From Arenibacter echinorum (GTDB taxonomy: Bacteria > Bacteroidota > Bacteroidia > Flavobacteriales > Flavobacteriaceae): DNA of 64,000 nt. The translations under genes were made by a program, and so were the position numbers. The notes below the pieces were generated by a model. The model was not told the DNA's origin, did not search any database, and saw only the letters and a program-made list of their open reading frames with translations. Numbering within the stretch: position 1 is the stretch's first letter; each line of letters opens with the position of its first letter. Location of the stretch: NCBI RefSeq assembly GCF_003259375.1, contig NZ_QLLN01000003.1, forward strand, positions 238,955 through 302,954. The letters run 5' to 3'. This document shows positions 56,932-64,000 of this stretch, in pieces.

Positions 56932-57087
56932 ATAGTTTGATTTTAAATAATGACTAATTTTGAATTATGATCATAACGTTCTCAAATTACAATCTAGGCT
57001 CATAAACTAAATAAACACATAAGCAGGGACGAAAAAGCCAAGAAAACAAAGTTAGTGAAAAAATAGTTATTATCCTATTAAAATAGT

Positions 57088-57765
57088 ATGCTAGAAAACC
57101 AAACGGTCCAAAATAAAAAACATGTTTATTTCATGCCCGGCATGGCAGCCAACCCCTCCATTTTTGACAACATAAACTTGCCAGCGGAAACTTTCGAAAA
57201 ACATTTCCTGGATTGGTCAGTTCCTGAAAAGAATATTAGCCTGGAGGACTATGCCTTAAAAATGTCCAGTCTCATTAAACATGAGGATGCAATCCTGATC
57301 GGGGTTTCCTTCGGTGGTATTCTGGTCCAGGAGATGGCAAAGCACATTAAAGTAGCTAAGGTCATTATTATTTCGAGTGTCAAAAGCAATTCCGAACTGC
57401 CTAAAAGAATGATTTTTGCCAAGTATACAAAAGCCCACAAGCTATTGCCCACTGGTCTGGTAAACAACATGGAGTTATTGGCAAAATATGCCTTTGGCGA
57501 AACTGTCCCCAAACGTCTGGCACTTTATGAACAGTATTTGTCCTTCCGAGATAAATATTACCTGGATTGGTCCATAGATGCTATAGTAAATTGGAAACAA
57601 ACCCAATGCACGGAAAATATAATTCATATTCATGGTGAAAAAGACCCTGTCTTTCCCATAGGTCATATAAAAAATTGCATTACGGTTAAAAATGGGACCC
57701 ATACTATGATTATTCACCGGTCAAAATGGTTTAATGAACACTTACCTACAATTATTTTGCAATAA
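57088..57765 (+). CDS. alpha/beta hydrolase
   Basis: 225 aa. It starts with a strand followed by FMPGMAANPSIFDNI, then nucleophile elbow GVSFGGILVQEMA, Asp in HGEKDPVFPI and a final His (NGTHTMIIH). No signal peptide, so cytosolic. The shape is like small carboxylesterases or thioesterases. Substrate unknown. It ends 124 bp before the lytic transglycosylase gene, in a gap with strong inverted repeats. Confidence 0.88.
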   Translation: MLENQTVQNKKHVYFMPGMAANPSIFDNINLPAETFEKHFLDWSVPEKNISLEDYALKMSSLIKHEDAILIGVSFGGILVQEMAKHIKVAKVIIISSVKSNSELPKRMIFAKYTKAHKLLPTGLVNNMELLAKYAFGETVPKRLALYEQYLSFRDKYYLDWSIDAIVNWKQTQCTENIIHIHGEKDPVFPIGHIKNCITVKNGTHTMIIHRSKWFNEHLPTIILQ

Positions 57766-57836
57766 GGCAGTTCTATTTAATATCTTTGAGATAGAAATAG
57801 GTATTTAGCATATACTACCCAGGTAGTTGAACTGCC
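57766..57836. repeat. nested inverted-repeat structure
   Basis: Outer arms GGCAGTTC (57766-57773) / GAACTGCC (57829-57836) enclose two hairpins: TATCT-TTG-AGATA (57781-57793) and ACTACC-CA-GGTAGT (57814-57827). It starts directly after the hydrolase stop codon and lies 54 nt before the lytic transglycosylase start. No T-run follows, so it is not a standard terminator. It may be a structured leader or an operator. Confidence 0.5.
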
Positions 57837-57889
57837 AATTTAATGTAGTAAGACACTAAGAAGATTTACAAATTTAAAAAATTGAACAG

Positions 57890-58846
57890 ATGAAGGTTAT
57901 AAAGAATATTTTAATGATTTTGGGAGTTTTTTTCGTAGGAAGCACCTTAATTTTTGCTGTGCAAAATCAGTACAATGAAACTGCTATGCTGGTCGAGGAG
58001 TCGCAGCCCAAAACAAATGATGGAGAGGAAACGGGCTATCGTATAACGGCAATCGAGATACCCGAAGATTTAAACTTCTCCGGGGAACCGGTTCCTTTTG
58101 ACGATCCAGAAATAATGGAGCGCGTAGACCGTGAGTTTTTGGTGAATACGTACTGGCAGTCCAACGCCCTTTTGCTTATGAAAAGAGCCAATAAATTTTT
58201 CCCCATTATAGAGCCTATCTTGGCGAAAAACGGAATTCCCGACGACTTTAAATACTTGGCCTTGGCAGAAAGTGGGCTTCAAAACGTGGTTTCTCCTGCA
58301 GGGGCCACAGGTTTTTGGCAGATAATGAGTGCCACAGGAAAAGAATACGGCCTGGAAATCAACGGCAATGTAGATGAAAGGTACCACGTTGAAAAATCGA
58401 CCGAAGTTGCCTGTAGATACCTAAAAAAGTCTAAAGAGAAATTTGGTAGTTGGACCTTGGCCGCAGCTGCATACAACGCGGGGGCAGGGGGAATCCAAAA
58501 GTACATGGGAATACAGAAGGCAGATGGCTACTATGATCTTCTCTTAGGCGAAGAAACAGGTCGCTATGTATTTCGAATATTGGCCATTAAGGAAATTCTT
58601 TCCAATCCTGAGAAATACGGATTTCATCTTGAAAAAGAGGATATGTATACCGCGGTTCCAACTTTTAATGTTGAAATTAATGAACCAGTGAGCAATTTTG
58701 CCGATTTTGCGAACCAGTATGAGATCAACTACAAAATTTTAAAGAGACACAACCCATGGTTGAGGGAGCCACATTTAAATAATTCTTCCAAAAAGACTTA
58801 TACGGTAGAAATCCCAAATAAAGGATACTACAAGATTTCCAAATAA
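57890..58846 (+). CDS. membrane-anchored lytic transglycosylase (SLT family)
   Basis: 318 aa. N-terminal signal/anchor (1-24), SLT domain (about 105-235) with catalytic Glu127 in LALAESGLQN, VSPAGATGFWQIM and AAAYNAGAGGIQKYM. The C-terminal part (NFADFANQYEINYKILKRHNPWL) resembles a LysM-like module as in MltD. It cleaves peptidoglycan non-hydrolytically to 1,6-anhydro products. Its stop shares a base with the cls start (TAATG), so the two are coupled. Confidence 0.9.
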   Translation: MKVIKNILMILGVFFVGSTLIFAVQNQYNETAMLVEESQPKTNDGEETGYRITAIEIPEDLNFSGEPVPFDDPEIMERVDREFLVNTYWQSNALLLMKRANKFFPIIEPILAKNGIPDDFKYLALAESGLQNVVSPAGATGFWQIMSATGKEYGLEINGNVDERYHVEKSTEVACRYLKKSKEKFGSWTLAAAAYNAGAGGIQKYMGIQKADGYYDLLLGEETGRYVFRILAIKEILSNPEKYGFHLEKEDMYTAVPTFNVEINEPVSNFADFANQYEINYKILKRHNPWLREPHLNNSSKKTYTVEIPNKGYYKISK

Positions 58847-60309
58847 TGGTTTCTTTCCTAAAAGATAATATTTGGTCAGTACTTTTAGGAATTAATTATT
58901 TGTTGGTTATTATATTTTCGGTCTTAATCGTTCTTAAAAACAGGAATCCGGTTAAGACCTTATCTTATATATTTGTTTTGGCAACATTGCCATTTATTGG
59001 ACTACTGGTCTATTATTTTTTTGGACAGGATTACAGAAAGGACAAGATTTTCGAAAAAAAATATGTCCAGGATAATGACCGTTTAAAAAAATGGCGCAAT
59101 AGCTTCAGTCTCGACCGTTCGGAAAGGGAGGATTTAAAGGAGTTTTTGGGAGAAGGTATTTTTAAGATATACCGGTTAATGCGGAATAACGAAAGGGCCG
59201 TACTCACCTTTGATAACGAGGTGGATATACTGATAAATGGGGAAAAAAAGTTTAAATATCTAAGAGAAGACCTGGAAAAGGCCAAACACCACATCCATCT
59301 GGAGTATTTTGTGTTGTTCGATAAGGGTCTAGGAAGTGAAATTATAGAAATTCTATGCAAAAAGGCTAGCGAGGGAATAAGTGTAAGACTTATTTATGAC
59401 GACGTAGGAAGCAATATATCCAATGCCTACAAAAAGAAGCTTACAGATAGTGGCGTGAAGCATTTTCCATTCATGCCTGTTCTGTTCTCCAATTCTACCA
59501 GCAAGCTTAATTACAGGGACCATAGGAAAATAGTGGTAATAGATGGTAATATTGGATATGTTGGGGGTATTAATTTAGATCAGAAATACGATAACACATT
59601 TGATAATGATAGATACTGGAGAGATACTCATTTACGTATTAGGGGAGGAGCTGTAGGTGCTCTTCAATCCTCTTTTGTTTTAAGTTGGAATTTTGCTGCC
59701 AAGGATACGATGGAAATCGAGAAAATTCTACTTCCTGAACAAAAGTCCGCTCCCCAAAAGCCTGTAGCAGTACAAATTGCGGCAAGTGGTCCAGACAGTG
59801 ATTGGGCCAATATAATGGAAGCCATGTTTTGCGCCATCAATTCTGCACATGAAAGTATATTGATCACAACGCCTTATTTTATGCCCAATTCGGCAATTCT
59901 AACGGCATTGACCACAGCAGCGAGGAGTGGGGTGGAGGTGAAAATTATGGTACCCTACGAATCGGATTCACTGGTGGCGCAGTATGCTACCGATTCCTAT
60001 ATTGATGAATGTCTACATTCCGGCATCTCCATAAATCGCTATAAAAAAGGGTTTATACATGCCAAGACCTTAGTAATAGACGACATGTTTTCCAGTATTG
60101 GAACAGCCAATATGGATTACCGGAGTTTCTCCATGAATTTTGAAATAAACGCCTTGTTATATAATAAGGAGGTTAACCAACAAATGCGGAAGCAATTCCA
60201 TTTGGACCTTCAGGACTGTGAGGAAGTTACCTTGGACCGTTGGGAAAACAGAAATATAGGCAGAAGGCTAAAAGAGTCATTTAGCCGACTTTTTGCTCCC
60301 TTGCTTTAG
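58846..60309 (+). CDS. cls: cardiolipin synthase
   Basis: 487 aa, standard bacterial Cls length. Two N-terminal transmembrane helices (about 8-55), then two phospholipase D domains with HxKxxxxD motifs: HRKIVVID (from His226) and HAKTLVID (from His405). It condenses two phosphatidylglycerols into cardiolipin at the inner membrane. Translationally coupled to the lytic transglycosylase. Confidence 0.94.
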   Translation: MVSFLKDNIWSVLLGINYLLVIIFSVLIVLKNRNPVKTLSYIFVLATLPFIGLLVYYFFGQDYRKDKIFEKKYVQDNDRLKKWRNSFSLDRSEREDLKEFLGEGIFKIYRLMRNNERAVLTFDNEVDILINGEKKFKYLREDLEKAKHHIHLEYFVLFDKGLGSEIIEILCKKASEGISVRLIYDDVGSNISNAYKKKLTDSGVKHFPFMPVLFSNSTSKLNYRDHRKIVVIDGNIGYVGGINLDQKYDNTFDNDRYWRDTHLRIRGGAVGALQSSFVLSWNFAAKDTMEIEKILLPEQKSAPQKPVAVQIAASGPDSDWANIMEAMFCAINSAHESILITTPYFMPNSAILTALTTAARSGVEVKIMVPYESDSLVAQYATDSYIDECLHSGISINRYKKGFIHAKTLVIDDMFSSIGTANMDYRSFSMNFEINALLYNKEVNQQMRKQFHLDLQDCEEVTLDRWENRNIGRRLKESFSRLFAPLL

Positions 60310-60357
60310 ATCTTCCTGTTTAGAATAGGATACCAAAATTGGTAAACGCGACTTAAG

Positions 60358-60873
60358 CTAGATTTTTTTCAATTGCTGTTGCATCATCTTGATCTGTTCT
60401 GCAAGCATATTTTGTTTGTCCAGCTTTTTCGCTTCATTTAATAGGGTGGTAGCTTCCCTTTTTCTACGTTTTTGCATGGCTATACCGGCAAGGCTCAATT
60501 TGGCCATTGCCACATCATAATCCATATTTAGACCAAATTTCAATGCTTTTTTAAAGTATTTTTCGGCCTGGGTAAGGTTGGTCTGTGAGAAAATGATACC
60601 ATTCAGGTAATTGTAGTAGCCATTTTGCTTTTTGGTTAGGGCAGCCTCCGGATTTTTAATTTTATCGAGCCATTTTTTTGTTCCGGCCAAATCTTGCTTC
60701 CTCATTCTTAGAAAAGCCAATAAAATAATTTCATTCCTAAAATATAGAAATACAAAAATAGAGGAAAGGAGAATCAAGGAAATCCCATTACCAATATTAC
60801 CTTCTACAAATTGATATACCGCATAAGCTATTATTAATGCGGCTATAACTAGTTTTAAATTTTTATTGAACAT
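60358..60873 (-). CDS. membrane protein with TPR-like soluble domain
   Basis: 171 aa. Two N-terminal transmembrane helices (about 8-24 and 30-50), then helical repeats (LNGIIFSQTNLTQAEKYFKKALKFGLNMDYDVAMAKLSLAGIAMQKRRKREA) resembling TPRs. Inner membrane with a cytosolic scaffold domain. It starts 1 bp after the stop of the DUF6263-like gene, so it belongs to the same transcript. Function unknown. Confidence 0.8.
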   Translation of the reverse strand: MFNKNLKLVIAALIIAYAVYQFVEGNIGNGISLILLSSIFVFLYFRNEIILLAFLRMRKQDLAGTKKWLDKIKNPEAALTKKQNGYYNYLNGIIFSQTNLTQAEKYFKKALKFGLNMDYDVAMAKLSLAGIAMQKRRKREATTLLNEAKKLDKQNMLAEQIKMMQQQLKKI

Positions 60874-60874
60874 A

Positions 60875-61759
60875 TTACTTATTGATTAATTGGTACGTTA
60901 TTTTAGATTTGATAGTGGTCGGAATTTCTTGTCCGCCCATTTGTGTCATTGTGGATATCCCCGTAGAAATTCCCTCTACAAGCATATGTATTATGAAACC
61001 AGTATTGGTATCCGCAGTCAAGGTTGTGGTTTGTGTACCGCTAAGTTTCATTACGGTATTGGCATCCGTAACATCCATCAACACCGCAGCTTTACCACTA
61101 ATCTTGGCCTTATTGTCTTCAATACTCTTAAGGGTCCACACATTGGTTGTCTTTAATTTTCCATTATAGACATTCTCCCATATATCGTTAACATTAACTT
61201 TCTTATCAGGATAAATGAAGGTCATTTGCTTATAACTATTGGACAAAGCCTCAGAACCAAATTCATTTTCCAAGGATTTCTTCATCATATTGATCGAGAA
61301 TTCATCTTCTAGACCAGAAGCCCTTGCCATTTTGGAAACCAGACTATCTCCACCTTGAACCTTTAAAATATCTCCTGTCTTTGCCAAAACCATTTTAACC
61401 GGATTGTTCAATATGGTATTGAATACTTTGGATTGCATATCCGCATCAATAACCTCTTTGGCCTTGACATTCATTAATTCCCCTTGGATACTAGAAGTCA
61501 TTTTTAGGTTTAAATCCTTGAATGTCAATGCAACCTCATAGCCATTATTCAGCTCCCCCAGCACTTTAAATTCCAATATTCCATTAATGTGGTTCGTTAT
61601 TTCATGGGTTGCACCGTCCAATTCCTGGGTTATAATCTGCTCGGCATCCTGCTTTACCTTAAAAACATCTCCCTTTTTTAAGTGATATTGCAATGTGGTT
61701 TGTGCATAAACACCCATATTGCATAGGATGCAAACCATTAAAAAAATAAAGCGCTTCAT
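60875..61759 (-). CDS. secreted DUF6263-like protein
   Basis: 294 aa. Signal peptide (1-19, GVYAQ), then a beta-rich body starting TLQYHLKKGDVFKVKQDAEQIITQELDG, with NNPVKMVLAKTGDILKVQGGD and TGFIIHMLVEGIS. It matches by eye the Bacteroidota family DUF6263. Periplasmic or outer-membrane associated; function unknown. First gene of a two-gene unit with the TPR membrane protein. Confidence 0.82.
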   Translation of the reverse strand: MKRFIFLMVCILCNMGVYAQTTLQYHLKKGDVFKVKQDAEQIITQELDGATHEITNHINGILEFKVLGELNNGYEVALTFKDLNLKMTSSIQGELMNVKAKEVIDADMQSKVFNTILNNPVKMVLAKTGDILKVQGGDSLVSKMARASGLEDEFSINMMKKSLENEFGSEALSNSYKQMTFIYPDKKVNVNDIWENVYNGKLKTTNVWTLKSIEDNKAKISGKAAVLMDVTDANTVMKLSGTQTTTLTADTNTGFIIHMLVEGISTGISTMTQMGGQEIPTTIKSKITYQLINK

Positions 61760-61854
61760 GTTAAATTGTCATACTGGTTAAGCCGTTGCAAAAGTAGTAA
61801 AATCCTGTGGGCCTTATAGTGGGCAATACTAAAAAAAATATTTTTTTAATTAGA

Positions 61855-61885
61855 TTTGCCAATGAAAAAACTCTTTGTATATTTG
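61855..61885 (+). promoter_or_regulatory. consensus Bacteroidota promoter of rpmH
   Basis: TTTG (61855-61858), exactly 19 nt spacer, TATATTTG (61878-61885): a full match to the TTTG-N19-TAnnTTTG consensus. Leader of roughly 75 nt before the rpmH start. Confidence 0.85.
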
Positions 61886-61965
61886 CAGCCGGATTTTGCT
61901 GTCGATGAAGCAAAATTTAAGATTGTCAAAAAGAAATTTAAGCATACTATAAAAAATACGCTACG

Positions 61966-62127
61966 ATGAGCAAAAGAACATTTCAACCATCAAAAAGAAA
62001 GAGAAAAAACAAACATGGTTTTAGGGAACGTATGGCTACTGCCAATGGTAGAAAAGTTCTTGCTAGAAGAAGAGCTAAAGGAAGAAAGAAATTATCTGTA
62101 TCCTCGGAGCTGAAGCACAAAAAATAA
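61966..62127 (+). CDS. rpmH: 50S ribosomal protein L34
   Basis: 53 aa. [20 protein letters not shown] followed by the conserved [17 protein letters not shown] stretch (the family signature is F.PS..KR....GFR.RM.T..GR..L..RR..GR). It is the small basic large-subunit protein. The gene is short enough to be missed by ORF length filters. It has a consensus promoter and a strong terminator. Confidence 0.97.
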   Translation: MSKRTFQPSKRKRKNKHGFRERMATANGRKVLARRRAKGRKKLSVSSELKHKK

Positions 62128-62153
62128 TGATAGAATTGTTTTTTTAAAATAAC

Positions 62154-62190
62154 AAGGTGTTACTTTTTCCGAAGTAGCACCTTTTTTTTG
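62154..62190 (+). terminator. intrinsic terminator of rpmH
   Basis: AAGGTGTTACTT (62154-62165) / AAGTAGCACCTT (62172-62183), 12 pairs including one G-U, with a T-run of eight. It separates rpmH from carB. Confidence 0.93.
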
Positions 62191-62229
62191 TCCAATTCCC
62201 TTTTTTCATATATATAAATAACTAGTAAA

Positions 62230-64000
62230 ATGCCCAAAAGAAAAGATTTAAATTCTATTTTAATTATTGGTTCCGGACCCATCGTTATTGGTCAAGCGTG
62301 TGAATTTGATTATTCAGGTACACAGGCATTGAGATCTTTAAGAGAAGATGGCATAGAAACAATCCTCATCAACAGTAACCCAGCAACGATCATGACGGAC
62401 CCAACCATGGCCGATCATGTATACTTAAAACCACTGACTACAAAATCCATTAGGGAGATTTTGGAAAAACATCCCAATATAGATGCAGTCTTACCTACAA
62501 TGGGTGGTCAAACAGCTTTAAATCTTTGTATAGAAGCGGATACTAAAGGAATTTGGGAAGATTACGGTGTAAAGATCATAGGTGTAGATATTGACGCCAT
62601 CAATATTACCGAAGACAGAGAGAAATTCCGTGAGCTTATGCTTAAAATTGGCATTGGCATGGCGCCTCAGGCAACTGCTACATCCTTTCTAAAAGGAAAG
62701 GAAATTGCCCAAGAATTTGGATTTCCATTGGTTATCAGGGCCTCCTATACCCTTGGTGGTGCCGGAGCTTCTATAGTGTACAAAGCGGAGGATTTCGACG
62801 AACTTCTTAGTCTTGGATTGGAAGTTTCCCCAATTCACGAGGTCATGATAGACAAAGCCTTAATGGGGTGGAAAGAATATGAACTGGAATTGCTAAGGGA
62901 TAAAAATGATAACGTAGTTATTATTTGTACCATTGAAAATATGGACCCCATGGGAATCCATACCGGAGATTCCATTACGGTAGCCCCGGCTATGACCCTA
63001 TCTGACACTACCTTCCAGAGAATGCGCGATATGGCAATTCATATGATGCGCAGTATCGGGGATTTTGCGGGTGGATGTAACGTTCAGTTCGCTGTTAGCC
63101 CTGATGAAAAAGAAGACATTATCGCTATTGAGATTAATCCCAGGGTTTCCCGATCCTCAGCATTAGCGTCAAAAGCTACTGGTTATCCTATTGCCAAGAT
63201 AGCCGCAAAACTAGCCATAGGGTATAATTTAAATGAGCTGAGCAATCAGATTACAAAATCTACCTCCGCCTTATTTGAACCTACCCTAGATTATGTAATC
63301 GTAAAAATACCACGATGGAATTTTGATAAATTTGAGGGCTCGGATAGAACTTTGGGACTTCAGATGAAATCTGTAGGAGAGGTAATGGGCATTGGCCGAT
63401 CCTTTCAGGAAGCCTTGCACAAAGCCACACAGTCCTTGGAAATTAAGAGGAACGGACTTGGAGCTGATGGTAAAGGATATACCAATTATGATGAGATTAT
63501 AAGCAAACTCACCATCCCAAGTTGGGACCGTGTCTTTGTAATTTATGATGCCATACAATTAGGGATTCCATTGAGCAGGATCCATGAAATCACTAAAATT
63601 GACATGTGGTTCTTAAAGCAATACGAGGAGCTATATCAACTGGAAAAGGAAATTTCCAACTTCAGCATAGAAACACTTTCCAAGGACCTGCTTTTGGAAG
63701 CCAAGCAAAAAGGGTTCGCCGACAGACAGATTGCCCATATGCTGGATTGTTATGAGAGTGAAGTGTATAATAAACGTGTTGCCCTGAATATTAACAGGAT
63801 TTATAAACTGGTCGATACCTGTGCTGCCGAGTTCAAGGCCATGACCCCTTACTATTATTCTACTTTTGAGGCGGAAATAGAAACTCCTGACGGTAAGAGA
63901 TATGTAGAGAACGACAGTATTGTAAGCGACAAGAAAAAAATTGTGGTCTTGGGCTCAGGGCCTAACCGAATTGGACAGGGTATCGAATTTGACTACTGCT
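62230..64000 (+). CDS. carB: carbamoyl-phosphate synthase large subunit, 3'-truncated by window edge
   Basis: 590 codons visible from ATG 62230, running off the right edge (full CarB is about 950-1070 aa). ATP-grasp motifs of the first half: SILIIGSGPIVIGQACEFDYSG, NSNPATIMTDP, MGGQTALNL, IRASYTLGGAGA, EIEINPRVSRSSALASKATG, then the oligomerisation domain and the start of the second half (VVLGSGPNRIGQGIEFDYC). It makes carbamoyl phosphate for arginine and pyrimidine synthesis. carA is not visible. Confidence 0.97.
   Translation, partial: MPKRKDLNSILIIGSGPIVIGQACEFDYSGTQALRSLREDGIETILINSNPATIMTDPTMADHVYLKPLTTKSIREILEKHPNIDAVLPTMGGQTALNLCIEADTKGIWEDYGVKIIGVDIDAINITEDREKFRELMLKIGIGMAPQATATSFLKGKEIAQEFGFPLVIRASYTLGGAGASIVYKAEDFDELLSLGLEVSPIHEVMIDKALMGWKEYELELLRDKNDNVVIICTIENMDPMGIHTGDSITVAPAMTLSDTTFQRMRDMAIHMMRSIGDFAGGCNVQFAVSPDEKEDIIAIEINPRVSRSSALASKATGYPIAKIAAKLAIGYNLNELSNQITKSTSALFEPTLDYVIVKIPRWNFDKFEGSDRTLGLQMKSVGEVMGIGRSFQEALHKATQSLEIKRNGLGADGKGYTNYDEIISKLTIPSWDRVFVIYDAIQLGIPLSRIHEITKIDMWFLKQYEELYQLEKEISNFSIETLSKDLLLEAKQKGFADRQIAHMLDCYESEVYNKRVALNINRIYKLVDTCAAEFKAMTPYYYSTFEAEIETPDGKRYVENDSIVSDKKKIVVLGSGPNRIGQGIEFDYC

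Noticed and set aside
57766-57837. Possible tRNA gene (72 nt, 7-8 bp terminal stem)
   Set aside because: No GTTCGA-type T-loop, no D-arm consensus and no anticodon stem in the right place; kept only as an inverted-repeat structure.
60331-60344. TACCA-AAAT-TGGTA hairpin between cls and the TPR membrane gene
   Set aside because: Only 5 bp, AT-rich, no T-tract; probably chance.

Overview
The window is typical chromosome from a marine-type member of the Flavobacteriaceae (Bacteroidota). Evidence: AT-rich DNA; almost no Shine-Dalgarno sequences; promoters of the TTTG-N19-TAnnTTTG type (clear before rpmH, rpmE2 and the S24 repressor gene); a fused E1 alpha/beta ketoacid dehydrogenase; zinc-free type B L31; TPR/HisKA_2 kinase; CarboxypepD_reg/plug protein; many lineage-restricted membrane, lipo- and OmpA-like proteins. 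The genus cannot be fixed from the sequence alone. No rRNA, tRNA, CRISPR array, prophage, IS element or transposase gene was found.

Layout. 1-4.8 kb: two tandem patatin-like lipases (the first cut by the window edge), a membrane protein, a degenerate OmpA-like protein and an M20 amidohydrolase. 5-13 kb: UvrD/PcrA helicase, a lipoprotein esterase, threonylcarbamoyl-AMP synthase, a canonical OmpA lipoprotein, a GT2 glycosyltransferase, a stand-alone HsdR-N nuclease domain divergent from holA, and DoxX. 13-19.4 kb: fused E1 dehydrogenase, an M1-peptidase-like/beta-barrel protein without a zinc site, and a LOG-family protein. 19.4-24.9 kb is a DNA-repair neighbourhood: uvrA, a small protein with a UvrD-tail-like domain, a TIGR03915 repair protein, a 59-aa protein ending in a sliding-clamp motif, and a divergent self-cleavable-type XRE/S24 repressor. 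24.9-28.2 kb: a gene-free stretch with an orphan terminator, an orphan sensor kinase and an MBL hydrolase. 28.2-32.1 kb: an SDR and the menaquinone genes menC and menE with a CPBP protease gene between them. 32.1-40.4 kb: plug-TPR protein, acyl-CoA carboxylase, Gfo/Idh/MocA oxidoreductase, small membrane protein, ettA, MBL lipoprotein and a GNAT. 40.5-48.3 kb: coiled-coil membrane protein, fumC, DCC protein, MutS2 without Smr, and two tandem DUF6340-like lipoproteins. 48.3-56.9 kb: ABC exporter/phosphosugar mutase/GT2/DUF4199 group, rpmE2, GlmU-like protein, mtaB and a small GNAT. 57-64 kb: alpha/beta hydrolase, lytic transglycosylase-cls pair, TPR membrane protein/DUF6263-like pair, rpmH, and carB running off the right edge.

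The most notable system is the 22.4-24.9 kb cassette. A LexA/CI-like protein (Ala-Gly cleavage site, Ser144, Lys183) is encoded divergently from a small protein ending QLSLFD and a TIGR03915 repair protein. The 173-bp gap between them holds two nearly identical, inverted 14-bp sites that each contain a TATATTTG -7 element, plus two further TCC/GGA dyads. Together with the neighbouring uvrA and the UvrD-tail-like gene, this reads as a damage-inducible repair unit with a tiny clamp-binding protein. The DNA-damage function is inferred from sequence and has not been tested.
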